Assembly (NCBI RefSeq): GCF_900115565.1
Contig: NZ_FOWW01000001.1
Location: 439,731 to 503,730, forward strand
Origin: Amycolatopsis arida
GTDB lineage: Bacteria; Actinomycetota; Actinomycetes; Mycobacteriales; Pseudonocardiaceae
DNA: 64,000 bases
Reading direction: 5' to 3'
The notes under the pieces were generated by a model. The model was not told where the DNA came from, made no database searches, and worked only from the letters and a program-made list of their open reading frames with translations. Within the stretch, counting starts at the first letter, position 1, and the number at the start of each line of letters is the position of its first letter. This document shows, one piece after another, positions 29,367-38,149 of this stretch. The position numbers and the translations under genes were made by a program.

Positions 29367-29640
29367 CGAAACCCCGGCCACGGCACCAACCAGGGCTCGG
29401 TGCGGCCGGTAGCACGCCACACCGGACTGTCCTCGGTGAAACCGAGCAGACCGGTGACCGTTCCGACTGTGCCTAGCCGGCGCACGTCGGCGAACTGTCG
29501 CCGAGCTCGGGCCGACGGCGCAGGTCGCCGCCCACCGTGCCTTGGCCTCGCTCAGCTTGTTCCTCGCCGAGCGCGTTCGCCTGAGCCGCCATGCCGGGTC
29601 GGGCCGTTCGCTCCGGTGCGATCGGCTACGGCCTACCAAA
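29367..29640. other. Spacer without recognised gene
   Basis: 274 bases between the glycosyltransferase and the convergent reductase. No convincing coding frame, strong hairpin or RNA was seen; short frames here have no recognisable product. Confidence 0.4.
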
Positions 29641-30252
29641 CTAGCGGCGTACCTTGAACTTCAGGTGTAACACCCGGTCGCCCTGGATGACCACGTGGGG
29701 ATCCTCCAGTAGATGCTGCCCATCGATGCTGCCGAAGTAGCGTTTGCCCGACCCAAACACCGCCGGCACCACGTCCATCGCCACCTCGTCCACGAGGCCG
29801 GCCGCGAAGATCTGGCTGCCCACTTCGCCGGCGTTCACCGCGACGGTTCGCTCCCCGGCGAGTTCCTGGGCCTTGTCGATCGCAGCCGTCACGTCGTCGA
29901 CGAAATGGTACGACGCCTCGGGGTGCCAGCCTTCGGGCTTGGGCCGGTGGGACACCACGACCACGTGATCGCCCGCGGGCGGCTGACCCTCCCAGCCGTT
30001 CACCAGGTCGAACAGGTTGCGGCCCATCACAATGGTGCCGATCTCCTCCCACATCGGCCGGACGTACTTCGCCGATGCACTTGAGACCTTGAAGCCGCTT
30101 CCAGCTCCGGAATGATCGTACTGCTGGTCACCAGCTTCGGTGATCGGGGTGTCTCCGTTGAAGTACCAATCGTGGAGTGGCCCGACGTCGTCGTTCTCGT
30201 CGGCGATGAAGCCGTCCACCGACACCACGTTGTGCATGATCACTGTGCCCAC
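29641..30252 (-). CDS. Dihydrofolate-reductase-fold (RibD C-terminal type) reductase
   Basis: NADPH-dependent reductase fold, 203 residues from the GTG at 30250-30252 (GAGGAGAAA upstream). It opens VGTVIMHNVVSVDGFIADEN, like YyaP/YwjB proteins, and has the cofactor loop IGTIVMGRNLFDL and the core VNAGEVGSQIFAAGLVDE. The physiological substrate is unknown; these proteins are not the housekeeping folate reductase. An AraC-type regulator gene lies 74 bases upstream on the same strand and may control it. Confidence 0.85.
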   Translation of the reverse strand: MGTVIMHNVVSVDGFIADENDDVGPLHDWYFNGDTPITEAGDQQYDHSGAGSGFKVSSASAKYVRPMWEEIGTIVMGRNLFDLVNGWEGQPPAGDHVVVVSHRPKPEGWHPEASYHFVDDVTAAIDKAQELAGERTVAVNAGEVGSQIFAAGLVDEVAMDVVPAVFGSGKRYFGSIDGQHLLEDPHVVIQGDRVLHLKFKVRR

Positions 30253-30326
30253 GGTTTCTCCTCGAGTCTCCTTGCGCATTCGCCCCCGATCTTGTCGCCC
30301 CGGGGGTGAGTGTGCTTGTAAAAAAA

Positions 30327-31169
30327 TCACTCAGCGGGCATCGGGCCCCTGTCCGGCGGGAACCCCTGCTCGCCGGGGAATCGGCGCCGCAGAGCCAGGT
30401 ATTCCGTCGGGGTGTGGCCGGTGAAGTCCTTGAACTCCCTGCTGAGGTGGGCCTGGTCGAAGTAGCCCGCCGGGTGAGCGAGCTCCGACCAGTCGACCGG
30501 GCGCAGGGCGTCTACGGACAGGATCAGCCGCGCAAAGCGGTATATCCGCGCCACGCGCTTCGGGGTGACCCCGACATGAGATTTGAACTGCGTGGCCAGG
30601 TGGTTGCCACTCACCCCGGCGGCATCGGCCAGCGCACCGACCGGGACCGCGCCGTGGAACGTCTCCACAAGCCCGCCTGTGTGCAGTACCAGGTCGAGAC
30701 CGCGCGACGGTGCCTCGGCAAGTCGCGATCGCAGCTCGTCCTCCAACACCCGCAGTGTCTCGGTGGCCGATGCGATGTCACCGACCTGGTTGCGAATCCG
30801 GTCCAAGGACCGTTGCCAGACGGCGTCGACCGGCACCCATCGGTCCCGCAGCTCGGTCGCTGGCAGGTCGACGAACGGCGAAATCCCCCAAGGCTTGAAG
30901 TGCACCCCGACGAGCCGCACCCGGGTGGGGTACTCGACGAGGAAACGCCTGGTCCATACACCCATGAACCACCCATCGGTAAACACTGCCGGCGGCACCG
31001 AAGGGTCGGAGTCCCACAGACGGGCGGGTCCGCCCAGGTTGACGAACAGGTGTGCCGACGGCATCGGCGGGACGTTCATCCGGCGGTGGCTCGGCTCCCC
31101 GGTCAGGCAGTAGATGTCGTCGATGAACCGGTCGAGCGGCGGGGCGGGCACCCGGCCGACGTATTCCAT
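30327..31169 (-). CDS. AraC-family transcriptional regulator
   Basis: 280 residues. The N-terminal half resembles the DUF6597-type ligand domain of AraC-like proteins (YVGRVPAPPLDRFIDDIYCL). The C-terminal double helix-turn-helix has LADAAGVSGNHLATQFKSHV and the signature ELAHPAGYFDQAHLSREFKD, then FTGHTPTEYLALRR. It is upstream of, and co-oriented with, the DHFR-fold reductase, its likely target. Confidence 0.9.
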   Translation of the reverse strand: MEYVGRVPAPPLDRFIDDIYCLTGEPSHRRMNVPPMPSAHLFVNLGGPARLWDSDPSVPPAVFTDGWFMGVWTRRFLVEYPTRVRLVGVHFKPWGISPFVDLPATELRDRWVPVDAVWQRSLDRIRNQVGDIASATETLRVLEDELRSRLAEAPSRGLDLVLHTGGLVETFHGAVPVGALADAAGVSGNHLATQFKSHVGVTPKRVARIYRFARLILSVDALRPVDWSELAHPAGYFDQAHLSREFKDFTGHTPTEYLALRRRFPGEQGFPPDRGPMPAE

Positions 31170-31374
31170 GGATTCAGTGTGGCCGACGAGGGCCCAGTTC
31201 GCGAGGGACGCCTCCGGGCCTGCCAGCGATCGTCTCTCCGCCGCAACCTCGGCCAGTGAAGATCTCTAGCCAGCACCAAGTGACGAGGAATACTACCCCG
31301 AGCCAAGGCTGGCTCAGCGTGTGTCGTGCGTGATGGTTTCGATCCAGTAGTCGGGGTTGCGGCCGTAGTCGGGG

Positions 31375-31541
31375 TTCACGCTCTTCGAATACATCGACTG
31401 GTGGAACCACCGCCGACTCCACGGCGAGATCGGCATGATCACCCAGCAGAGAAGGAGGCAACTACCCTCATCACCGGCCTCACCGCAGGCACAGCGTTCA
31501 ACTAATCCGGCCTCTACAGAAGCCAGGACGATTCAGTGTCG
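31375..31541 (+). pseudogene. IS3-family transposase remnant (C-terminal end)
   Basis: The frame from 31375 reads FTLFEYIDWWNHRRLHGEIG, the end of the DDE domain of IS3/IS150-type transposases, then shifts frame. The following sequence to about 31541 (ending CCAGGACGATTCA) resembles the right tail of such elements. The rest of the element is missing. Flanking sequence in 31170-31374 shows no gene. Confidence 0.65.
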
Positions 31542-31592
31542 GGCTGTGTGGCGGTGCCGGACCGAGGAACAGATCTCCCGATCAATCGGCTG

Positions 31593-32273
31593 CTACGAGG
31601 CCAGCTCCCGCCCGGCGGCAGGCTGGGTGGCCAGCCGCAGCCGTCCCCGGCCGTTGAGCTTGGCGTTCCGGAGGGCTTTGTCGGCCTCTCTGAGCAGGCC
31701 CGCCAGTGTTTTCCAATGGTCGGCATCCGTGGTGGCCAGCCCGGCTGAGGCGGTCACCCCGGCGAGGGCGAGGCCCGATCGGCGGGGGCCGTGCGGGTAA
31801 CCCGCGTTGATCGTCGACGCGGCGAGAGCGTCCAGCACGGCCCGGGCGGTGCGGTCGGCCTCGGTCGGCGTGGTGTCCAGCAGGAGGGCCAGCAGCTCGT
31901 CGCCGCCACTTCCGCCGTACCGGCCGAGCACGTCGCCCTGTCGGGTGCCGGCACGCAGCGCCTCGGACGCCGCCCAGAGCGTGGCGTCGCCGACCGCTCT
32001 CCCGTAGACCCGGTTGATGCAGGTGAACTCGTCGAGGTCGAGCACGAGCAGAGCGAGCCGCTTGCCGCGATCCCTGGCGTACCGGAACGCCCGATCTGCC
32101 TGCTCGTCCCATCCCCAACGGTTGAGTAGGCCGGTGCGGAAGTCCACCGCCCAGCGACCGACCGGCCGCGTGGGGGCGACCCGACCGACGACTGCCGCCG
32201 CCCGGCGGGGCGGGGTGGACTCGTCCGGCGGCCACTGGACCGGTGGCGGGGCGTGCGTCGTAACGAGTTGCAT
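31593..32273 (-). CDS. GGDEF-domain protein with altered signature
   Basis: 226 residues from the ATG at 32271-32273. A short unstructured N-terminus is followed by one GGDEF domain starting at DFRTGLLNRWGWDEQADRA. Metal-binding LVLDLDEFTCIN is present. The active-site loop reads YGGSGGDELLALL: an extra Gly-Gly-Ser precedes GGDEL, where GGDEF is canonical. It may make cyclic di-GMP weakly or be a degenerate sensor. No membrane segment or other sensor domain is seen. Neighbours are debris, so its context is uninformative. Confidence 0.75.
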   Translation of the reverse strand: MQLVTTHAPPPVQWPPDESTPPRRAAAVVGRVAPTRPVGRWAVDFRTGLLNRWGWDEQADRAFRYARDRGKRLALLVLDLDEFTCINRVYGRAVGDATLWAASEALRAGTRQGDVLGRYGGSGGDELLALLLDTTPTEADRTARAVLDALAASTINAGYPHGPRRSGLALAGVTASAGLATTDADHWKTLAGLLREADKALRNAKLNGRGRLRLATQPAAGRELAS

Positions 32274-32367
32274 ACGACCCACTATCGGCAGTGGCGGCGG
32301 TATGAGCGATGGTTTCCCCGTTGCCTCTTGGGAAACGGGCGACGACCCTATTGGCGCTGGTCGGTGG

Positions 32368-33015
32368 TAAACGTCCGCGCGTCGTCGTATCCGAGCCGGA
32401 ACCAGCGCACCGCGATCCCGACCTCCACCAGGCGCAGGGTCGCCGAGAGGACCACCCCGAACTGCCCGGAGCCCGCCGGACCAGGTCGAACAACTCGCGG
32501 CCGCGATCCGCCGAACAGTTCACTCGCTCACCCGCGCCGGTCACGACCTCCAATTCGAGCACGGTGTCCGCCTGCGCCCCGTAACGGTGCGAGGTGCCAC
32601 CGACCCCGCCCATCGACAGGGTGCCCCCGATCGTCGTCTCCGGGTAGTCGGTCAGCACCGGTGGGATGAGCCCCTGGGGCACGGTGACCGCCAGCACTCC
32701 AGCGAGAGCCCGCCTCGACCACCACCCGATTCCGTCCGGCCAGCCGAATCCGATTCAGCGGGCGCAGGTCGAGCACGATCCCGCCGGCGGCCTGGCTCTG
32801 CCCGGTCATCGAGTGCCCGGTTCCGCGGGCGACCACCGGCATCCGGTGCTCGGCGGCCCACCGCACGACCGTGACCACGTCCTCGGCCGAGCCCGGGCGC
32901 AGCACCGCGGCGGGAAGCTCGCGGACCACGTGGCCGAAGCCGTCAGCAACCTGGGCACGCGCATCCGGACCGTCAGGAGTTGCCCGTCCAGGCGTGGGAG
33001 CGAACCAAAATCCAC
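32368..33015 (-). pseudogene. FAD-linked oxidase (PCMH/cytokinin-dehydrogenase type), broken
   Basis: Homologous blocks occur in different frames: QVADGFGHVVRELPAAVLRP, VVARGTGHSMTGQSQAAGGI, then after a shift PQGLIPPVLTDYPETTIGG and GVGGTSHRYGAQADTVLELE. A further shift near 32430 restores FGVVLSATLRLVEVG before a stop. Only the FAD-binding half exists. At least two frameshifts plus truncation make it non-functional. Confidence 0.75.
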
Positions 33016-33036
33016 GGCGCCGGCATCGCGTTCTCC

Positions 33037-35361
33037 TCACTGCTCGCCTACCGGAGGAACACCATCGGTGGTGGAGAGCCGAGCGCGAATATCGTTGACC
33101 CGCGGATCGCCGAGCTCGTCGAGAATGCGCAGCGCGCGTAGCCAGTGATCTTGCGCCTGCTCGCGCTGGCCCGACTCGTGCAGGACCAGGGCGAGGTTGT
33201 CCAGGGCGAAGGCCTCGCCCTGGCGGTCCCCGGCCTGCCGACTGATCGCCAGCGACTGGCGGAAATAGTCCAACGCCTCCTGGGTACGCCCCGCCTCCCG
33301 AAGCGTCGCGCCCAGCTTCGTGGCGGCGTAGCCCTCGGCGTGTCGGTCCTCGAGAGCGCGGAAGAGTCTCACCGCTCGGCGTAACGTGGCCAGCGCCTGA
33401 TCGACCTCGCCGCGCACCCGGTGGAGGTCGGCGAGCCCGGCCAGACACAGCCCCTTGCCCAGCAGATCGTCGGTTTCCTCGAAAAACACCAGCGAGTTCT
33501 CGTAGTACACCGTGGCCCGCTCCAGCTCCCCCGCCGCCTGGTGGGTCGTGGCCAGCCCGTAGCTGGACCAGGCGCGCCCCCAGTCGTCGTCGAGCTGCTC
33601 CCGCACTATGAACGACTCGCGCAGGTGGGAGAATGCCTGGTCGAACTTGCGCAGGTCGCAGTAGGCGATTCCGAGGTTGTTGCGCACCCATGCCTCGGCC
33701 CGTCTGTCCCCGATGCGCTGGGTGGACAGCAGGGCCACCTCGTGTGCGTCGATCCACGCGGCCCATCGCTTGCGCAGGTGGAAATAGTCCCAGTTGGTGA
33801 CGGGCAATTTCCAGGCCAGCGCGGCGAACCCGTGGTCGTAGGCCAACCGGCTGGCGGCCACCAGGTTGTCGCATTCCAGCTCGCACCAGTTCAACGCTTC
33901 CCGGTAATCGGTGAACTGTTCTGGCTCTGTTTCAGGACAGGGGCCTTCGACCAGTGGGGGATGCCAGGCGGGGGCCAGCAGCTTGTTGGCGGCGGTGGCC
34001 GAACGGAGGTACCAGCTGACCAACCGGCCCACCGCCGCCTTGCGCGACTCGGCCGATTCCTCGGCCTGGGCGCGCTCCCGGGCGTAAAGCCAGAGCAGGT
34101 CGTGGAAGCGGAACCTGGTGGCCGCGACTTCGCTGACCAGGTGCATGCTGCTCAACGTGTCCAGCCAGCGTCGTACCTCGCGCGGTGTGGAATTGAACAG
34201 GGCGGCCGCGGCACCGACACTGAACTCCGCGCCGCCGTGCAGGCCCAGCAACCGGAACAGGCGGGCCGCTTCGGTCGGCAAGGCGCGGTACGACCAGGAG
34301 AACACCGACCGGACCGCAGTGGTGGCGTCGTCCTCGACCGACAGCGCGTCCAGCCTGGTGCGGGCGCTGGCCAGGTCCTGCGCCATGTCCGTGAGGTGCC
34401 GACGTGGCCGGCTGCCCACCCACTCGGAAGCCACCCGCAGCGCGAGCGGCAGGTAGGCGCAGTGCGCGGCGAGCGCCTCCACCGCCTCTGGCTCGCTGTC
34501 CGCCCTGGTCGCGCCGATCCGACGGCGGAGCAGGGTGATGGCCTCCGGCTCGGGCAGGGGTTCCAGCACGACCCGGCGCGCGCCCTCCCTGGCGACCAGA
34601 CCGGGCAGGGAACGCCGGGAGGTCACGATCACCAGGCAATTCGGTGAACTCGGCAGCAGCGGCCGGACCTGGCGCACCGAGTAGGCGTTGTCCAGCACCA
34701 GCAGGACCCTTTTCCGGTCGAGGATCGTCCGGAACAGCGAAGCCCGACTCTCCATGGTGGTGGGGATCGAGTCCAGCGGGACGTTCAGCGCTCGCAGGAA
34801 TGAGTCGAGGACCTCCGTCGGTTCGATCGGTTCGTTGCTCGGGTCGTAACCACGCAGGTTCGTGAACAAACTCCCGTCCGGAAACCGATCCCGCACCTGA
34901 TGCGCCCAGCGCAGCGCGAGCGCGGTCTTGCCCACTCCGGGTGCTCCGCTGACCACCACGACGGTCGATCCGTCGGCCAGAAAGGACTCCATCAGGCGCA
35001 GCTCGCGGTCCCGGCCGACGAAGTCCGCGCCCTCGGCCGGGAGTTGCGAAGGCAGGAAGGTCATTAGCCCCCGCTGCAGGCGCGGAACCAGGCCGAGCAG
35101 CTGCCCCCCGGTGCCGAGCGCGGCGTCGCAGGCCCGCGCCAGCTCGTAGGTCGGGGGCTTGTCACCGTTCTCGATCTTGCTCAGGTAGCCTTTGCTGTAG
35201 GAGACCTTGCGGGACAGTTCGGTGAGCGACATCCCCCGGTCGGTCCGAACCTGCCGCAGCGCGCGACCGAAGGACGGCCGCCTACCGTCGCTCCGCCGTC
35301 GACCCGAGTCTCCTGCGCCGGTCGTCACCTTATCGACAACTTCCGTCCTATCACCTGTCAT
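33037..35361 (-). CDS. XRE-HTH / NB-ARC / TPR transcriptional regulator
   Basis: 774 residues from the ATG at 35359-35361. Domains in order: Cro/C1 helix-turn-helix (about residues 30-85, MSLTELSRKVSYSKGYLSKI), NB-ARC ATPase with Walker A SGAPGVGKTALALRWA and Walker B-like RVLLVLDNA, a winged-helix part, and C-terminal TPR repeats (about residues 540-760). It resembles AfsR-type regulators but has XRE instead of the SARP DNA-binding domain. Such STAND proteins usually switch on a secondary-metabolite or stress locus. The target here is unknown; it sits alone in the island with a hairpin in its leader. Confidence 0.88.
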   Translation of the reverse strand: MTGDRTEVVDKVTTGAGDSGRRRSDGRRPSFGRALRQVRTDRGMSLTELSRKVSYSKGYLSKIENGDKPPTYELARACDAALGTGGQLLGLVPRLQRGLMTFLPSQLPAEGADFVGRDRELRLMESFLADGSTVVVVSGAPGVGKTALALRWAHQVRDRFPDGSLFTNLRGYDPSNEPIEPTEVLDSFLRALNVPLDSIPTTMESRASLFRTILDRKRVLLVLDNAYSVRQVRPLLPSSPNCLVIVTSRRSLPGLVAREGARRVVLEPLPEPEAITLLRRRIGATRADSEPEAVEALAAHCAYLPLALRVASEWVGSRPRRHLTDMAQDLASARTRLDALSVEDDATTAVRSVFSWSYRALPTEAARLFRLLGLHGGAEFSVGAAAALFNSTPREVRRWLDTLSSMHLVSEVAATRFRFHDLLWLYARERAQAEESAESRKAAVGRLVSWYLRSATAANKLLAPAWHPPLVEGPCPETEPEQFTDYREALNWCELECDNLVAASRLAYDHGFAALAWKLPVTNWDYFHLRKRWAAWIDAHEVALLSTQRIGDRRAEAWVRNNLGIAYCDLRKFDQAFSHLRESFIVREQLDDDWGRAWSSYGLATTHQAAGELERATVYYENSLVFFEETDDLLGKGLCLAGLADLHRVRGEVDQALATLRRAVRLFRALEDRHAEGYAATKLGATLREAGRTQEALDYFRQSLAISRQAGDRQGEAFALDNLALVLHESGQREQAQDHWLRALRILDELGDPRVNDIRARLSTTDGVPPVGEQ

Positions 35362-35377
35362 GTTGAGAGGCGGATAC

Positions 35378-35397
35378 AAACCCACGAACTTGGGTTT
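35378..35397 (-). promoter_or_regulatory. Inverted repeat upstream of the XRE regulator
   Basis: AAACCCA-CGAACT-TGGGTTT (perfect 7-base arms) lies 17 bases before the regulator start codon. It is a candidate autoregulatory operator. Confidence 0.4.
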
Positions 35398-36047
35398 TCC
35401 CTACCCTATCCAGCCAGGGGTCCGGCAAAGTCGATCATCCTCGTGACGGGGTGGCTCTGTTGATCACGTGAGTGTCGGATTCGCATGACCGTGGAGGAGA
35501 GCCGTTCCCCTGTGTCATCGTACCCTATTCTTGCTGGGTTGAATCGTGTGCCGCGGTTGGGGGAGGTTGGTCCTGATCATGTAAGAGACTCCGGTGCTTG
35601 ATCAGCCTGGTGGTCCTGGGATTGCATGAGCATCCCGGATGGTGCGGTGGGGGCGTCGAAAGTCGGTCTGAGGGAGAGCCTCGTACCTCTGATTGCCACC
35701 GCTAGTCTGGCCACGATGCCCCGGATGAGGGAAGTTGGGTCGGCCCTGGTAGGGGCCGGACCCGGTTGCCTCACCCCCGGCGGACCCACGGCGAAAGCGC
35801 CCTCGATCACCAATCGGCCGGTAAGAACTCCCTGGTCAGCCGCCATCCTTCTGCGTAGTGCCCCGCCGAGAGCGCCCGGATCATGGGAAACACCAACGCC
35901 TGAACGCTGGCACCCGAAGACCTCTACCGGTTGGCTGTTGGTGGTCTCGTTCACGCCACGCCCGACCGCCCGCGAACCCGGAGTTCGGCCGATTCGGCCC
36001 AGCTCGCCGAGCCGGATGCCAGACGGTGGATTTCGGTGTGGAATCGG
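35398..36047. other. Gene-free, structured spacer
   Basis: 650 bases with no convincing gene. From about 35590 to 35880 the sequence is full of short complementary blocks, for example GGGTCGGCCC pairing with GGGGCCGGACCC at 35737-35763 and a GCGAAAGCGC hairpin soon after. It may encode a structured RNA or be the non-coding end of a lost insertion sequence. A short frame near 35910 (LAPEDLYRLAV) weakly resembles the start of S9-family peptidases. Confidence 0.35.
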
Positions 36048-36932
36048 TCAGTCGTCGCGGAGTGTGCGGAACTCGTCGATCAGCACGGGATACTGCTCCC
36101 CACCGTGTCCGGCGGCGATCGAGCGGTCGGCCATCGCCTTGATCAACTTGGGCAGTTCGGCGTTGACACCCACCGCCTCGCTCTCCTCGATCAGGTGTGC
36201 CATCGCCCGCGCGTCGGTCTCCAGGGCCGACACCTCCGCCGGAAAGGAGCCGCTGTCGATCTGCTCGGCATACCCAGGCAGCCATTCGGCCACACCGGCG
36301 GCGATCTGCCGCGCGAACGGCGCATACGTCGCGGCGTCGACACCGGCCGTCCCGAGCAGGGCAGTGCCCTGGAGCCAGGCGTTCAGGACGCTCCACATCA
36401 TGGCCAGGCCTGCCACGTCGTACAGGGACGCCAGCCCATGGTCCGCACCAAGGTAGGTGACGGTGCCGAGCGCGCCGAGTGTCGACCTGTGTGCCTCGAA
36501 GTCCGACCGCGGCCCGCTGTGCAGGATCACCGCCTCGGTGGTCCCGATCGCCCGCGGGATCGCCATGATCGCCCCATCCAGGTAACGGGCACCGCGCTGC
36601 TCGGCCCACCGGGCGGCTTCCCGAGCCTGGGCCGAGCTGCCCGAGGTCAGGTTGATCAACATCGTGCCGTTCAGCTCGATGCCAGTCCCGCCGAGCAGCT
36701 CGCGCACGGCCTGGTAGTCGGTGACGCAGATGATCGTCAGGGAACCGGCCTCGAGCGCGTCGCCCACCGTTGGCGCCAGCCGTGCACCCTCCGCCACCAG
36801 GTGGTCGGCCTTGGAGGTCGTGCGGTTCCACACGGTTGTGGGATGCCCGGCTTTCAGGAACGCGCCGGCGAGTGCCTGGCCCATCAGTCCGAGTCCGATG
36901 ACTGCCACGGGTGTGTCGGTGCTGTGGTTCAT
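36048..36932 (-). CDS. Imine-reductase-like NAD(P)-dependent dehydrogenase
   Basis: 294 residues from the ATG at 36930-36932. An N-terminal Rossmann fold (VIGLGLMGQALAGAFLKAGH, residues 11-30, then TTVWNRT) and a helical C-terminal dimer domain place it among beta-hydroxyacid dehydrogenase relatives. GHPTTVWNRTTSKADHLV and LASLYDVAGLAMMW, with Asp in the Tyr-Asp pair, are characteristic of imine reductases, which reduce cyclic imines with NADPH. It is divergent from a MerR regulator, with a palindrome between them. Confidence 0.85.
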   Translation of the reverse strand: MNHSTDTPVAVIGLGLMGQALAGAFLKAGHPTTVWNRTTSKADHLVAEGARLAPTVGDALEAGSLTIICVTDYQAVRELLGGTGIELNGTMLINLTSGSSAQAREAARWAEQRGARYLDGAIMAIPRAIGTTEAVILHSGPRSDFEAHRSTLGALGTVTYLGADHGLASLYDVAGLAMMWSVLNAWLQGTALLGTAGVDAATYAPFARQIAAGVAEWLPGYAEQIDSGSFPAEVSALETDARAMAHLIEESEAVGVNAELPKLIKAMADRSIAAGHGGEQYPVLIDEFRTLRDD

Positions 36933-36941
36933 GGGAGCATC

Positions 36942-36970
36942 GTCAACGTTGATACCGGTGTGAAGGTCAA
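36942..36970. promoter_or_regulatory. Putative MerR operator/promoter between imine reductase and merR gene
   Basis: The spacer carries the perfect palindrome TCAACGTTGA and, towards the regulator, TTGATACC...GGTCAA arms. Read on the minus strand it gives TTGACC, 19 bases, TGACGAT, the long spacer typical of MerR-activated promoters. This fits activation of the reductase gene. Confidence 0.5.
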
Positions 36971-36981
36971 GCGAGGTTTCG

Positions 36982-37389
36982 GTGCGGATCGGGGAACTGA
37001 GTCGCCGGACGGGCGTCAACGCCCACCAGTTGCGCTACTACGAAGCCCAGGGCCTGCTGGAGGCGGACCGCGGAGCGAACGGTTACCGCGAGTACGGCGA
37101 GACCGCCGTACTGCGGGTGCGGCAGATCCGGCACCTGCTCGGAGCCGGTTTGTCCTCCGACGACATCGCGTACCTGCTGCCCTGCGCGGTGGGAGAGGCC
37201 CCGGAGCTGCCCGGGTGTCCCGAGTTGCTGGCCGCGATGCGGTCACGGCTGCGACGACTGGACGAGCAGCTGGACAGGCTCGCTCAGTCCCGCGACGCTC
37301 TTGCCCGCTACATCGGTGCGGCCGAGCGAATGGGCAGCGAGAGCTACCCACCCTTCGACGATGCCGAACAGCAGGCCGCCCCCGCGTGA
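36982..37389 (+). CDS. MerR-family transcriptional regulator
   Basis: 135 residues. The GTG at 36982 starts RIGELSRRTGVNAHQLRYYE, the winged HTH, followed by GYREYGETAVLRVRQIRHLL and a coiled-coil dimer helix (about residues 83-112). The short C-terminus has a cysteine pair region (PCAVGEAPELPGCPELL) that could sense a metal or redox signal. It is divergent from the imine reductase, its presumed target. Confidence 0.9.
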   Translation: MRIGELSRRTGVNAHQLRYYEAQGLLEADRGANGYREYGETAVLRVRQIRHLLGAGLSSDDIAYLLPCAVGEAPELPGCPELLAAMRSRLRRLDEQLDRLAQSRDALARYIGAAERMGSESYPPFDDAEQQAAPA

Positions 37390-37394
37390 GCAGC

Positions 37395-37545
37395 GCGAAC
37401 ACCAGTCGGAGCGGCCTTCTCGGTTGCCCGGCGGTGTGCGGTCCAGTACCGACTGGTTGTGGCCACTGAGTGGCCAGGCTCCAGCATTCCGGCCGATGGC
37501 CGTGCGCCACCCACACGCGCTGCCGTGCCGATCCGGAAGTCCCGT
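37395..37545 (-). pseudogene. Second integrase tail, similar to the one beside tRNA-Arg
   Basis: The minus-strand reading ARQRVWVAHGHRPECW matches the C-terminal end of the integrase at 24.4 kb (ARQRAQAALGHRLDH). The DNA aligns over about 130 bases, sharing ACCAGTCGG, TTGTGGCCA and GTGGCCAGGCT. Only the last residues of the gene plus its 3' flank survive. Confidence 0.65.
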
Positions 37546-37551
37546 GTCGGG

Positions 37552-38140
37552 CTAGGGAGCCGTCGCGGGTTCCCGTTCTCGGAGTTCCGGCAGGGGATGG
37601 GCGTGGATGACGTGCAGGTTGCTGACGGCTCGGGTCAGGGCGACGTAGAGGCGCTGCAGACCGCGGTGTTCCGCTCGGGCGATGCGGGCCGGTTCGACGA
37701 CGAGGACGATGTCGAACTCGAGTCCCTTGGCGAGGCTGACCGGCGTGAGAGTGAGACGTTCTGCCTGGAGGCTTGCTCCGTTGCTGCCCAGGACGGTGTG
37801 TCGGAACCCGCTGCCGGACAGGGCGCGATGGAGTTCGGGGATGTCGCCGTCGACGGCGGTGAGTCCGACCGAACCCTCCCCGGCCAGCGCGGTCGCACAG
37901 GCCGTGACGGTCGCCGCGATCGTCTCCTCGGGCGTGGTTCGGGTGAGGCGCAGGGCGTCAGCGGAGTGGCGGAACGACGCCGGGCGGCGTAGCTCCGGGG
38001 TGATGTGTGGCAGGAGCCGGGCGGCGTAGTCGATGACCTGGGCTGGTACCCGGTAGCCGCGAGTCAGTTCCTCGACCTGGCCGTCCGGCCTGCCGAGGTG
38101 CGTGAGCACCGTCGCCCAGCCCTGGACGGCGGCGGGCTGC
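37552..38140 (-). pseudogene. HelD/HelR-type helicase, C-terminal fragment
   Basis: About 195 residues of the C-terminal end of a UvrD-like RNA-polymerase-recycling ATPase. Recognisable blocks are VEELTRGYRVPAQVIDYAA, LTPVSLAKGLEFDIVLVVEP and helicase motif VI GLQRLYVALTRAV. The Walker A half is missing; upstream sequence becomes unrelated at about 38140, where it meets a TetR fragment head to head. Presumed non-functional. Confidence 0.8.
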
Positions 38141-38149
38141 TGAACGACA

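Noticed and set aside
31582-32697. 371-residue minus-strand frame combining FAD oxidase and downstream sequence
   Set aside because: Only its first ~75 residues match the FAD oxidase; the remainder is an out-of-frame reading of the GGDEF gene.
35900-36040. Fragment resembling the start of an S9 peptidase (LAPEDLYRLAV)
   Set aside because: Only about 11 residues match and the reading frame then diverges; too short to call.
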